Positions 52,835 to 61,986 of a DNA stretch of 64,000 nt are shown here, one piece after another. Position numbers and translations under genes: made by a program. The stretch is from Actinomycetes bacterium (GTDB taxonomy: Bacteria; Actinomycetota; Acidimicrobiia; Acidimicrobiales; RAAP-2): contig JAJZUS010000003.1 of NCBI GenBank assembly GCA_021848365.1, positions 156,553 to 220,552 of the forward strand. Reading direction: 5' to 3'. How positions within the stretch are numbered: the stretch's first letter is position 1; every line of letters starts with the position of its first letter. The notes under the pieces were generated by a model, which made no database searches, was not told where the DNA came from, and saw nothing but the letters and a program-made list of their open reading frames with translations.

Positions 52835-54163
52835 TCACGCGCTCGGTCCGTCACTCTCCGTCATCGGCGATGGTGCGTCGGCCCGCGCGCGACCTGAGCG
52901 ACGAGCCCTCCCGTCGCCCCCTCTCTCGTCGCGACCCGCGAACAGAACCCCATACAGGACGGCGTTCACCATCTGGATGAGTGCGGCGAGCTCGAAGGGG
53001 GCGGCGAGGCTGACCTCGTCGAAGAGGTATCCGGCGAGCGCCTGCCCCCCCGCCATGGTGGCCTGAGCGGGGAGGTTCGAGAGGGCCGCGACGCTGGCGC
53101 GCTCGTCGGGATGGGCGAGGTCCTGCGTCAGTGACTGACGAAGGGGCAGTCCGACGCGCTGGACCAGCATGCGGAGCACGTAGAGCGACCCGGCGATCGC
53201 GTACGAGGGTGCCAGCACCATCGGGATGAGCAGAGCCCCACCGATGGCGCGCACCGCGGTGATGGCGCGCACCGTGCCGACCCGTCGGGCGATACCCGCC
53301 GCGGCGAGCGTCGGGACGAGCGAGACGAGATTGACGATGGCGAAGAGCAGCCCGATGGCGCCCGGCGACGCCCCGTAGCGTCGATACAACCAGTAGCTGA
53401 CGAAGGGCCCAAAGAGCCCGATGGCCACACCGTTGGTGGCGTTCGTCACTCCGAACCGCCACAGCGCCGACCAGGAGCGGGTCGGCCATCTCGACGGGGG
53501 GCGTTCTCCGGCGTTCGAACGCGGTGACGGCCGGGACTCCCGGATCCCGAGGGCCAGGAGGCCGGCCATCGCCGAGAGGACCGCCACGAACACGAAGGCG
53601 GGTCGGTACGCGGCCATCACCTTCGCCGGTGACGATGGACCCGCGTGCCGGACGACGGCCGCCGCGAGACCCCCGACGAGGGCCCCGAGCGAAGAGGCGA
53701 ATGCCACCCGGCCGAACGCCGTCGCCCGGTGAGCGGGGTCGACCGCCTCGGCAATCAGGGCTGACTCCGCCGGTTGGTACGGCCCGACGTTGCCGGCTCC
53801 GGCACCGCCCCCGCGCCCGAACGAACCCAGTGACGCGGCGAGGAAGAGAATGGGGCGTGCGCGCGTCTCGGCGAAGGCGACGCCGGCGACGGACGTGAGC
53901 AACGGGACGACGATCAGGAACGGCCGTCGACCCCACCGGTCGGGCAGCAGCCCGATGCCGGTGCTCAGCACCGCTGACACCATCGTCACCGCCACGAACA
54001 GCGCGCCGATCGCCGTCCCGGAGAATCCCAGATCGGCCAGGTAGAGGGCGGTGACCACGGCTGCGATGGCCCGGCCCGCACTCATCACGACCCTCGCCAC
54101 CATGACGATGGCGACGTTGCGGCCCATGCCCGATGGACCCCGCGATCTATCGAGGGACGTCAC
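52835..54163 (-). CDS. Major facilitator superfamily transporter
   Basis: A 442-aa protein with twelve hydrophobic helices. The loop-2/3 motif appears as LLPDRWGRRPFLI near residue 72. The second half repeats a weaker version around RRVGTVRAIT. Drug or sugar efflux is typical, but the substrate is not predictable. The GTG at 54163 lies 9 nt after a TAGCAT box. The C-terminus is a basic, Arg/Asp-rich tail. Confidence 0.88.
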   Translation of the reverse strand: MTSLDRSRGPSGMGRNVAIVMVARVVMSAGRAIAAVVTALYLADLGFSGTAIGALFVAVTMVSAVLSTGIGLLPDRWGRRPFLIVVPLLTSVAGVAFAETRARPILFLAASLGSFGRGGGAGAGNVGPYQPAESALIAEAVDPAHRATAFGRVAFASSLGALVGGLAAAVVRHAGPSSPAKVMAAYRPAFVFVAVLSAMAGLLALGIRESRPSPRSNAGERPPSRWPTRSWSALWRFGVTNATNGVAIGLFGPFVSYWLYRRYGASPGAIGLLFAIVNLVSLVPTLAAAGIARRVGTVRAITAVRAIGGALLIPMVLAPSYAIAGSLYVLRMLVQRVGLPLRQSLTQDLAHPDERASVAALSNLPAQATMAGGQALAGYLFDEVSLAAPFELAALIQMVNAVLYGVLFAGRDERGGDGRARRSGRARADAPSPMTESDGPSA

Positions 54164-54175
54164 TCCTTGCGAATG

Positions 54176-54754
54176 CTACCGATCAGCACCGGGGAGGACC
54201 GTCGCGAGTTCGTCCGAGCGAGCGGCGACGTCGAAATCGAGGATGAGGTAGCCACTGGGTGACGTCGTGCTCTCCCTCAGCGTGAGTCGCATTGGGGGAA
54301 GCCCTGCGAGTAGGAGATGGCCACCCCCCACCACCGTCGGGGCGACGACCAGATGGAGGTTCGTCACGACCCCCGCAGTGAGCAGTGACCGGGCGACCGA
54401 GAGGCTCGCGTGAATGCCGATGTCCCGCCCGGGCTCGATTCGCAGTCGCCGGACGACCTCCGCGGGTTCGCCGGACACCGGGGTCGCGTGGGACCAGGGT
54501 GGGTCGAGCGGACGCGACGTCACGACGTGTTTGTCGACACCGTTGATGAAGTCGGCGAAGGGCTGGACATCGCTCGTCGGCCAAAATCGAGCCCACTCCT
54601 CGTAGCTACGGCGCCCCAAGACGACGTCGTCCTGCGTCGCGATCATGCGATTGAGTTGCGCCTGCATCACGTCATCCCACTCCGTGATGAACTGGTCGGG
54701 GTTCTCGGCGACGCCGTCGAGGGAGATCAATTCGTAGACGACGACCTTGCGCAT
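54176..54754 (-). CDS. Dihydrofolate reductase-family (RibD C-terminal) protein
   Basis: A 192-aa protein of the RibD_C/DHFR-like fold. It starts VVYELISLDGVAENPD, then has the LGRRSYEEWARFWP block and the late IGIHASLSVARSLLTAGV and LHLVVAPTVVGGG segments. Stand-alone members of this group are putative NADPH-dependent reductases of unknown substrate. ATG 54754 has AGGAGGGG upstream. Confidence 0.85.
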   Translation of the reverse strand: MRKVVVYELISLDGVAENPDQFITEWDDVMQAQLNRMIATQDDVVLGRRSYEEWARFWPTSDVQPFADFINGVDKHVVTSRPLDPPWSHATPVSGEPAEVVRRLRIEPGRDIGIHASLSVARSLLTAGVVTNLHLVVAPTVVGGGHLLLAGLPPMRLTLRESTTSPSGYLILDFDVAARSDELATVLPGADR

Positions 54755-54823
54755 CGCCCCTCCTGGTCTCGCTGATTCAACGGTACCTATCCGAGCGTCT
54801 CGACGGGTGGTCGGAATGGATCG

Positions 54824-55507
54824 TTACCGAAGCGCCACGGCCACGGCGGCGAAGTGGAGGCCCGCCCCCACGAGGGTCAACGCGTGGAAGAGCTCGTGAT
54901 AGCCGAAGACGCGTGGCCAGAGGCGTGGCCGCTTCGCCCCGTACGCGAGAGCTCCCAGGGAGTACGCGACGCCCCCCGCGACGATGAGGGAGAAGCACAC
55001 CGCACCCCCTCCGCGGTAGATCTGAGGAAGGACGGCGACCGCTGCCCAGCCGACCACGAGGTACGGGAGGGTATTGACCCACTTGGGCGTGTCGAGAGCG
55101 ACCTGTCGGATCGTGACCCCGACGACGGCGCTCGCTCCGATCACGATGAGAAACACCGCGCGAATAAGGCCGTGCATGGTCAGTCCCGCAATGGCTAGGT
55201 ACGTTCCCGTGATCGCGAGAAAGATCGCCGAGTGGTCGGCCCGGCGCCAGGCCCGGCGTCGCGCCGGCGACCACGTCACCCGATGGAAGATCGCGCTCGT
55301 CACCATCATGGCGTCGACCCCCACCACGTAGAGCAGGGCCCAGGTCACCTGGGACCAGGTATGCGCCCTCGCGACGAGCAGAGGGGAGCACGCGACCAAG
55401 ACCACTGCTCCGATCGCGTGGAACCAACCACGAAGGAGCGGCTTCACCGGTTCGCCCGATTCCCCGGTGCGCGTCTCGGGTACAGCGGCGTCGCGGTCCG
55501 TCTTCAC
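54824..55507 (-). CDS. Hemolysin III/PAQR-family membrane protein
   Basis: A 227-aa seven-helix membrane protein of the bacterial hemolysin-III branch. The metal-linked motifs are seen as SAIFHRV near residue 72, RRADHSAIFLAI, and GYHELFHALTLVGAG at the end. The founding member was named for haemolysis, but chromosomal homologues probably act in membrane homeostasis. GTG 55507 is 21 nt downstream of the acetyltransferase stop. Confidence 0.9.
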   Translation of the reverse strand: MKTDRDAAVPETRTGESGEPVKPLLRGWFHAIGAVVLVACSPLLVARAHTWSQVTWALLYVVGVDAMMVTSAIFHRVTWSPARRRAWRRADHSAIFLAITGTYLAIAGLTMHGLIRAVFLIVIGASAVVGVTIRQVALDTPKWVNTLPYLVVGWAAVAVLPQIYRGGGAVCFSLIVAGGVAYSLGALAYGAKRPRLWPRVFGYHELFHALTLVGAGLHFAAVAVALR

Positions 55508-55528
55508 GGGGTCAGTCTTACTCGCTCG

Positions 55529-56110
55529 TCACTGCGCCGGCGAGGCTCGCAGTGGGCGATCCGGCGACGGGGCGGGCGTGAGCCGCTTGGCGTAACGGAT
55601 CAGGGCCGTCGGGTGACGGAGGTGTGCGGCGAGATCGGGCTCGATCTCGGAGAACGATCGTGACGCCACGGGAAGGTATCCCCGACGCTCGTACCACTCA
55701 CGCAGTCGGGACTGATGCGCGGTCGGCGGATCGGGCATGAGGAGGTCTAGTTCCATCGCCGTCAGACCACGAGCGTCTCCCCGCGCCTCCACCTCGTCGA
55801 GGAGGTCTCGTGCCACTCCAACCGACCGGACGGAGGGCGCGACGGCGAGCATCCCGAAGAAGCCGCGTCGGTCCTCGAGGTCTCGGACGTGAACGAGGCC
55901 GACGACGTCCTCGCCGTGCTGGGCCACGAGCACTCCCCCGTCGGCGATGAGCGTCGACATCATCACCGCGCTCGTTCGGGGCGTCGCCCGAACGAAGATC
56001 TCGGTTTGCGCGAAGGTGTAGGCCCCGTTCACCAAGTCGGCCAGCACCCCGGCGAGAACTGTCTCGTCGGTCCGGAGGAGTCGAATCACGCGTGGGACGC
56101 GGGTCGTCAT
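55529..56110 (-). CDS. GNAT-family N-acetyltransferase
   Basis: A 193-aa protein with the acetyl-CoA region FGMLAVAPSVRSVGVARDLLDEVEAR (V-x4-R-x3-V-A variant of the usual R/Q-x2-G-x-G/A) and the late YERRGYLPV. The acceptor substrate is unknown. ATG 56110 overlaps the stop of the gene upstream by ATGA. Confidence 0.83.
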   Translation of the reverse strand: MTTRVPRVIRLLRTDETVLAGVLADLVNGAYTFAQTEIFVRATPRTSAVMMSTLIADGGVLVAQHGEDVVGLVHVRDLEDRRGFFGMLAVAPSVRSVGVARDLLDEVEARGDARGLTAMELDLLMPDPPTAHQSRLREWYERRGYLPVASRSFSEIEPDLAAHLRHPTALIRYAKRLTPAPSPDRPLRASPAQ

Positions 56111-56601
56111 GAACCCGGCGCCACCACGAAGACGGAGAGGAGTGGGCCGAATCCGAGCTTCCGCGCACGCCCACCAACGGCCGCCGCGTCGTGGTCAAAG
56201 CGGTGAATCTCGGAGACGATGCTCGTCAGGGCGACCGCCAGTGATCCACCCATCGGGGCCGCGAGCACCCGCTCGCACGTGCGGTACGTCGTCGCGTTCT
56301 GGGTGAGGGCTCGACGGTAGAGACGCCGCAGGTCCGGATCGGATGGCTGAGGATGACTCAACACGCGCGTGACGTCGCGCAGCCCGATCCCGCAGTCGTA
56401 CCTCAGGTGACTCACGGCGGACGCGGGAGGGAGTGCCACATCACTGACGAGAATCTGGTTGTCCTGATTCACGGCGGCGGCGTCGGACGCGCCGTAGGTC
56501 GAATACCAACGGTTCGACGCGTGGCGCGACATCGCCGCCACGCTGGCGACGATGACCGCCAGGAGGATGACGAGCACGACGATGACGGTCCTTCGGCGCA
56601 C
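56107..56601 (-). CDS. Single-span membrane protein, hypothetical
   Basis: A 164-aa protein with a basic start and a hydrophobic helix at residues 5-25, then an extracytoplasmic domain with two cysteines (YDCGIGL and RTCERV). GTG 56601 follows GGAGAGAG. It is coupled to the acetyltransferase gene. No family recognised. Confidence 0.7.
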   Translation of the reverse strand: MRRRTVIVVLVILLAVIVASVAAMSRHASNRWYSTYGASDAAAVNQDNQILVSDVALPPASAVSHLRYDCGIGLRDVTRVLSHPQPSDPDLRRLYRRALTQNATTYRTCERVLAAPMGGSLAVALTSIVSEIHRFDHDAAAVGGRARKLGFGPLLSVFVVAPGS

Positions 56602-56805
56602 GCACTCTCTCCTTCGACGGCCGGACTGTGTCGCAACCTACTGGCTGAAGCCAGCAGTCGGGCTATGGAGGGCCTCCTCTGCGCCGAGCGTCGCACCCGC
56701 GCCCTCGCTGGGAGCCGTCCGGCGCGGAGTGGATCGCGAGAGAACCACGAGTGGTCGTCGTTCTCCGGGCGCTCGATGAGCCTCCTGGTTGCGAGTGAGG
56801 GGACC

Positions 56806-57569
56806 TCAGCTCGGAGAGAGGAGCCGGGCGAAACTGGCGGCCGTCACGGCGGGCCCGACGCCCTCGGCGGGGAACCGGACGTGAGGGACCTCGTCGATCG
56901 TGACGAGCAGAAGACGCGACGCGCTGTCGACCACCGTGAACCATTTACCGGTGGAACTCCACGCGGGAGCGGACAGCGTGTACTCCGGTGGCGACGCGAC
57001 GGAGAGGAGGGTTCGAGAGTGCCCCCCGACGTCACGGTGAGTGACAACCGTCCGAGGAACCGGCGGGAGGCCACGACCTGACCCTGAGGACCTGCGGACT
57101 CGGGGGACGTCGTCGGCTGCGTCCAGGGTGCGTCGACGACGGCGCCCGTCGTGACGTCGACGATCTTGTGCCACCGATGCTCGTCACGACTCGTCGCCTC
57201 CAACCGACCGTCGGGAAGCCAGCGCAGGGCCGGCTCGACCACCCCGTGCGTGTCCCACGCGACACAGAACAGTTGAGTCGGAGTCCCTCCACTCGCCGGG
57301 ATCGCCTCGACGCACGTCTCCTTACCCCGCGGAGTCGCCACGCCGAGCCCGCTGTACGCGATCGTGCCCACCACGGACCGGACGGGCTGGTCCCGGAGTG
57401 AGGGGAAGGTCGGCGTGGAACTCAATACCCCTCCGCGCCCCCCCACGACGAGCAAGGTCGTGACGCTGGCGACGGCGGCGAGACCCAGTGCGAAAAGGAT
57501 CCACCACGGACGCCGCCGCCGTCGTTCTCGCACTCCGACCTGGGCATCCGGGGGCTGGTTCAACGACAC
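56806..57569 (-). pseudogene. Membrane-anchored beta-propeller-like protein with one-base frameshift
   Basis: From GTG 57569 the first frame encodes a basic start, a membrane helix at about residues 20-40 and strands such as WLPDGRLEATSRDEHRW. It loses the pattern at the C6 run at 57022-57027. The next frame continues with GGHSRTLLSVASPPEYTLSAPAWSSTGKWFTVVDS and a proper end at 56806. Adding one base to the G run (minus strand) joins both into a 254-aa protein. The repeated Ser-x-Gly-Lys and Trp-rich strands resemble TolB/WD-like propellers. Either a homopolymer sequencing error or a real lesion. Confidence 0.7.
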
Positions 57570-57745
57570 TCCTCGCCGAAGGCAGCTACGTCCTCGCAAC
57601 GTTCCTGACGGCATCACCGGATGATCGGACGCAACGCACTGACTTCCCGTTGAGCACCATCCGGACCGCACGCGGGTAGTCGTCCGACTGATCCCTCCCC
57701 AGCGGTCGTCGCTCGACAAAGCCGCCCGTGATCACGTGTTGTCAG

Positions 57746-57751
57746 TAGGAT
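57746..57751 (+). promoter_or_regulatory. -10 box of prepilin-LamG gene
   Basis: TAGGAT, 8 nt before the GTG at 57760, which supports that start over the GTG at 57736. Confidence 0.45.
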
Positions 57752-57759
57752 CTTGCCCT

Positions 57760-58872
57760 GTGACCTGTGGGGGCGGCCGAAGCGTCCGGGCACGACCCGA
57801 CGTGGGATTCACCCTCATCGAACTGCTGATCGTCATCGTCGTACTCGGCGTGCTCGCCGCGATCGTCGTCTTCGATCTCGGTGGCGTGGCCGCGCGGGCC
57901 ACCCAGAGCGCGTGCCAAGCGGACGTGAAGACGGTCGAGACCGCCATCAGCGCCTACAACGCTGAGACGGGTGGTCGGCCGACCGTCACTGAGACGAGCC
58001 TGACGCAGGGACCCAGCCCTTATTTGCAGAGTTGGCCCGCGAACTCCGGATACTCGTTGACGATCTCGGGAGGAGTGCTCTACGTTCAGACGACGAGCGA
58101 TCCGACCCCCATCCTCGCCAGCGACGCCGGTGCCTGCACCACCGCCGGGGGCACGGCAACGGCGACGACGACACCCGTCGCGTTGCAGCCGGTCGGAACG
58201 GACACTTCCGCATCAGGGGGGAACTCCGGCACCCTCCAAGATGGTGCCACCGCGTCGCTGACAGGACCGCTCGGTGCGGGATCGCTGTCACTCCCGGGGA
58301 CATCAGGGTACGTGGAGACGTCGAAGTACATCTCGTCGCCCTCCACGTTCAGCATCTCGGCGTGGTTCGACTCCACGACGTCGGGACCACTCATCGGCTT
58401 CACCAACGTTCGCGCCGCCGTCCCCACAGGGCAGTACGACCGGATGGTGTGGCTGGACCCTCACGGACACGTCGTCTTCGGGGTGTGGATGAACCAGGCC
58501 GCCGAGGTCACGTCACCCCTCAGCTACAACAACGGACAGTGGCACTCCGTGGTGGCGACGTGGAGCTCGACGAGTCCGAGCGAGCAACAACTGTACGTCG
58601 ACGGAGCCCTCGTAGCGCAAGCGGCGGTGCGCTCCGCCTACGTCTATCAGGGTTACTGGCACTTGGGTTTCGCCTACAGCGTGAACTGGCCGAACCCGCC
58701 GACCTCCAACTTCTTCAACGGGGGCTTGGCCTACGTGGGCGTCTACCCGGCCGCACTCACGTCGGCCCAAGTTGCCAGTCTCGCCGGCGCTGGCTCCTTC
58801 TCCGCGGAGTCGCGAGCGGCCCTCGCGCTCGGACCGACCTACTTCTGGCCGCTCGACGGCGGGGCGGGATAG
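57760..58872 (+). CDS. Type IV prepilin/pseudopilin fused to LamG-like domain
   Basis: A 370-aa exported protein. A class III prepilin leader of 16 residues ends in VG before FTLIELLIVIVVLGVLAA, with Glu at position 5 of the mature chain. A GspG-like stalk and a Thr/Ala-rich linker to about residue 150 follow. The C-terminal 200 residues form a LamG/concanavalin-like jelly-roll: FSISAWFDS, the NNGQWHSVVATW strand, QQLYVDGAL, and FNGGLAYVGVYPAAL. Pilin and glycan-binding domains in one chain suggest a surface adhesin. No pilus assembly genes are nearby. Confidence 0.85.
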   Translation: MTCGGGRSVRARPDVGFTLIELLIVIVVLGVLAAIVVFDLGGVAARATQSACQADVKTVETAISAYNAETGGRPTVTETSLTQGPSPYLQSWPANSGYSLTISGGVLYVQTTSDPTPILASDAGACTTAGGTATATTTPVALQPVGTDTSASGGNSGTLQDGATASLTGPLGAGSLSLPGTSGYVETSKYISSPSTFSISAWFDSTTSGPLIGFTNVRAAVPTGQYDRMVWLDPHGHVVFGVWMNQAAEVTSPLSYNNGQWHSVVATWSSTSPSEQQLYVDGALVAQAAVRSAYVYQGYWHLGFAYSVNWPNPPTSNFFNGGLAYVGVYPAALTSAQVASLAGAGSFSAESRAALALGPTYFWPLDGGAG

Positions 58873-59202
58873 TCAGCGCTCCGTGTCGAATCGTGCCCTG
58901 CGACGCGCTTGCACGACGCACGCGACGACCCACCGACTCCGCGAGCGTCACTCAGCGCACCCCTCTCGTCCGAGAGGGACTGACCACTCGGCACACGAGA
59001 CGTTGCCCGTCGACTCGGTCGGAATCTCGCAGATCGACGCTCACCGACGATCCCGGTACGACACTCGCTCCGGAGCGAGACCTAATCCGAGACACAGAAC
59101 TCGTTGCCCTCAAGATCGGTGAGCGTCGTCCACGTGTGCGGGCCCTAAAGTCGAGCACAGTCGTGTGCGATATGTCACGGCCTCGTCAGGGGGTCGGAAG
59201 TG
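58873..59202. other. Intergenic region with decayed gene
   Basis: About 330 bp between the prepilin gene and the 168-aa gene. Apart from the VOC-like remnant at 59082-59144 on the minus strand, nothing is recognised. Confidence 0.5.
59082..59144 (-). pseudogene. Remnant of a VOC/glyoxalase-like gene
   Basis: The minus strand reads GPHTWTTLTDLEGNEFCVSD and a stop. The D-x-E-G-N-E-F-C-V segment is the usual C-terminus of glyoxalase-like (VOC superfamily) proteins. An in-frame TAG directly upstream and the lack of any other domain piece show decay. Confidence 0.6.
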
Positions 59203-59709
59203 ATGATCGATGCTCTTCCGAAGAGAACCCGACGGTGGGTCGCGTTAGGGGTGGTCGCCGCCGTGGTGACCCTGGGTGCGACGTACGCGCTCACGCACCC
59301 GACGCGCTGGCCGGCGGCGTTCTGTCGACCCGTTCTTCGCGTCTCCGGAGCCGATGTCGTGCCGCTCACCGAGCTGGCGTCTCCGTCACCCTCAGCTGTC
59401 GACTGCGTGAACGTCACGACCGCCACGGGGACTCGAGAGCGCTGCCACACCGTTCCGGCTCCGTCTCCAAGGGGCCCAACCATCTCGAGCCCGGTGGCGT
59501 CGACCTACCTCGCCCAGCTTCACCAGGATGCGCTCCTCGCCCTGCACTACGCGCCCACCACTCAGTGGCGGAACGAGCTGTCGCGTTACGCGGCCCGCAC
59601 GGTGGGTAGCCCCAGGGCGTTCATGCGCGGGGTGGCGCTCAGCGACTTCGACGCGTTTGCGAGCACGCACCTGGGTGCCTGTGGCGTTCACCCCCTCAGA
59701 CGGCCATAA
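59203..59709 (+). CDS. Membrane-anchored hypothetical protein
   Basis: A 168-aa protein with an N-terminal membrane helix at about residues 12-31 and an exported part containing four cysteines. ATG 59203 or GTG 59200 starts it; no clear ribosome site is seen. It has no recognised family. Its place after the prepilin gene hints at a surface role, but there is no firm link. Confidence 0.5.
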   Translation: MIDALPKRTRRWVALGVVAAVVTLGATYALTHPTRWPAAFCRPVLRVSGADVVPLTELASPSPSAVDCVNVTTATGTRERCHTVPAPSPRGPTISSPVASTYLAQLHQDALLALHYAPTTQWRNELSRYAARTVGSPRAFMRGVALSDFDAFASTHLGACGVHPLRRP

Positions 59710-60457
59710 CCACCGCGTGGGCTCCGGTCCGCAGTGAGCGGGGGCCCGTCGGGTCGAGCACATCCGCCTGAACACCTGGCCGCCCGCGCGGGCAGCCAGG
59801 TGCTCGCGATCGGCAGCCACGCAGCCGTCGGGGTCGTCGGCGAGGGTGAGCCGTAGACACACGAACTCGAGCGATCCGGTCCGGGCGTTCTGCTGGGGGG
59901 CGCTCGTGGCACTCTGCTCGACGGGGAACGAGTCGTTCTGGACCATCGCAGTTCGTGGACACGATGTCGCCCTGACGCACGTCACTGTCGGAGGGCGCTG
60001 GACTCCAGGAGACGAGAGCCGTTGGTGTCGGAGGGGCGAAGCAGCACTTCTGCGCGAGGTCACTGGCGACTCGGGTGAGAATCGGATCTCGTTGGTGTCG
60101 GAGGCGGGACTCCGAGTCGGCCCAGTGGGAAAGTTCCCACCCTGACGTGTCGTCATGGTAGTTCTTTCCATTTGGAGATGGCGCAATCGTAGTGCACCAA
60201 GGGCACTCAGATCTCATGCGACAGCAAGACACGCGAGCCGCTTAACTACTTCGTTTCTGCAACGACGACGGACCCCCCCTTCGGTGGCACATGGGAGGCA
60301 CCAGTCGGATCCGCCCTTAGTCGCCGTAGCGGCGTGGGGAGTTGACGAAAGTACTGGAGGTGCTTGTGCTGTACTTAGATCTGGTTAGGGGCCCTGAGTC
60401 CGTCCACATGGTTTGGGTGAAAGTGACCACATGTCGTTCGAGGAAGGTGGGCTCTGA
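59710..60457. other. About 750 bp without recognisable genes
   Basis: Long frames exist on both strands, but their products have no family pattern and arginine-rich composition. GTTGGTGTCGGAGG occurs at 60021-60034 and 60091-60104, with a shortened copy at 59986-59994. From about 60.15 kb the base composition becomes less GC-rich than the left part of the window, consistent with a junction to imported DNA. Confidence 0.5.
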
Positions 60458-61078
60458 TCAGTCCTCGTCGAGATTCCCTGCCCACGCTTCGGCGCCTTCG
60501 TGTAGGGCGAGGGCGACGACGGCGAAGCCCGCAACGGGGTCGGCCCACCACCAGCCGGCGAACATGTAGGCGAGCAAGCCGGCCAATGTCGTGAGAGCAA
60601 GCAGGGCGCAGAGGCGCGATTCAGCCGCGTCTGCCAAAACGACCGCGCGGAGGCGGCTGTCGAGTCGACGGGCGACGCGCCCCTTGGCGAGGGCCAGTAC
60701 AGGCATGACAATGAGTGCAGCGACACTGATCGCGACCCCCGTTGGACTCGTGTCCGGCCGGCTGCCGGTCATCAACTTGTCGAGCCCATCGACGGTCAAG
60801 TATGCGGCGAGTAAGAAGAACGTCGCGCCGACAGCTCGAAGTGCCCGTCGTTCTCGTCGTTCGTCCGTCCGGTCGTCGAGATCAGCCCGCAGTCGACCCA
60901 GGACTATGAAAGCTGAGACGACCTCGATGCCCGAGTCCAGTCCGAAGCCAGTGAGGGCGATGGAGTGCGCTGCAAGTCCACTGATCACGGCGACGCCAGC
61001 TTCGAAGCCGTTCCACCCAACCGTCAGGATCTCCAGCCGCCGCGCCGTCCGCAGCGCGGCGTGGGTGGTTGTAGTCAC
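60458..61078 (-). CDS. Cation diffusion facilitator-like membrane protein
   Basis: A 206-aa protein with five to six hydrophobic helices. GFGLDSGIEVVSAFIVLGR near residue 43 resembles the first metal-binding helix of CDF transporters (H/D-x3-D region), and ADPVAGFAVVALALHEGAEAW the last helix. It lacks a cytoplasmic C-terminal domain, so it is shorter than CzcD. GTG 61078 overlaps the czcD-like stop (GTGA). A helper or second exporter in the metal-resistance unit is inferred. Confidence 0.8.
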   Translation of the reverse strand: MTTTTHAALRTARRLEILTVGWNGFEAGVAVISGLAAHSIALTGFGLDSGIEVVSAFIVLGRLRADLDDRTDERRERRALRAVGATFFLLAAYLTVDGLDKLMTGSRPDTSPTGVAISVAALIVMPVLALAKGRVARRLDSRLRAVVLADAAESRLCALLALTTLAGLLAYMFAGWWWADPVAGFAVVALALHEGAEAWAGNLDED

Positions 61079-61986
61079 AGGTGCACCGGGGCCTCGTGGC
61101 CTTGATGGCTGGCCGGTTCGAGTTGGAAGGTGCAGTGCTCCACGTCAAAGTGTCCAGCGAGGCACTCTCCCAGGCGATCTAGTAGCCACGCACCGCCACC
61201 TTCGGTGAGGGATGCGTCACTGACGACAACGTGAGCGGACAGTACCGGGATACCGCTGGTTATTGTCCACGCGTGCAGGTCATGCACGCCGAGGACGCCG
61301 GGTGTCTCGCACATGTGGGACCTGACCTGGGCGAGGTCAACGTTACGGGGGGCCGATTCGAGGAGGACGTCAACAGCGTCGCGAAGCAACCTGGCGGTGC
61401 GCGGAAAGATGAGAACGCCGATGCCCAACGAGGCCCACGCATCCGCCTCTCGATAGCCGGTGGCGGCAATGATGGCCGCCGCGAGGAGGATTGCCGTGGC
61501 GCCGAGCAGATCCGAGAACACCTCGAGGAATGCTCCGCGAACGTTCAGACTCTTGCCGTGGCCCCGACGCAGGAGAAGCAGGCTTGAGGCATTGCCCGCC
61601 ATGGCCACTACGCCGAAGATCACCATGATGCTCGGCGTGACGTTCTGCGGATGGAGCAAGCGCCTGGCCGCTTCGACCAGGATGTATACGCTGACTGCGA
61701 ATAGAAAGACGGCGTTGACCACCGCGGCCAGGATCTCGGCACGCTGATAGCCGAACGTACGAGTGTCACTGGCGGGCCGAGCGGCGAAAGACACCGCCAG
61801 GAGGCTGAGGCCGATTCCTGCGGCGTCCGCCATCATGTGGCCGGCGTCGGCGATGAGCACTAGGGAGTGCGCGAGCACTCCGCCCACGACCTCGGCAGCC
61901 AAGATGCACAGTGTTATCCCGAGGACTAGGGTGAGTCGGCCGCGTTCCCTGAATGTCGCCGTGCTGTGCTCGTGACCGTGGCCCAT
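61075..61986 (-). CDS. CzcD-type CDF metal efflux transporter
   Basis: A 303-aa cation diffusion facilitator exporting zinc, cadmium or cobalt. It has the His-rich N-terminus (GHGHEHS), HSLVLIADAGHMMADAAG with the H-x3-D sites, LEVFSDLLGATAILLA as the second, and a cytoplasmic C-terminal domain with the HDLHAWTITSG signature. ATG 61986 shares one base with the cmtR stop (TGATG). With the regulator upstream it makes a metal-inducible efflux operon. Confidence 0.93.
   Translation of the reverse strand: MGHGHEHSTATFRERGRLTLVLGITLCILAAEVVGGVLAHSLVLIADAGHMMADAAGIGLSLLAVSFAARPASDTRTFGYQRAEILAAVVNAVFLFAVSVYILVEAARRLLHPQNVTPSIMVIFGVVAMAGNASSLLLLRRGHGKSLNVRGAFLEVFSDLLGATAILLAAAIIAATGYREADAWASLGIGVLIFPRTARLLRDAVDVLLESAPRNVDLAQVRSHMCETPGVLGVHDLHAWTITSGIPVLSAHVVVSDASLTEGGGAWLLDRLGECLAGHFDVEHCTFQLEPASHQGHEAPVHL

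Noticed and set aside
59696..60232. Minus-strand frame of 178 codons in the gene-poor zone
   Set aside because: Arg/Pro-rich product without motif, no promoter or ribosome site; kept as unrecognised region.
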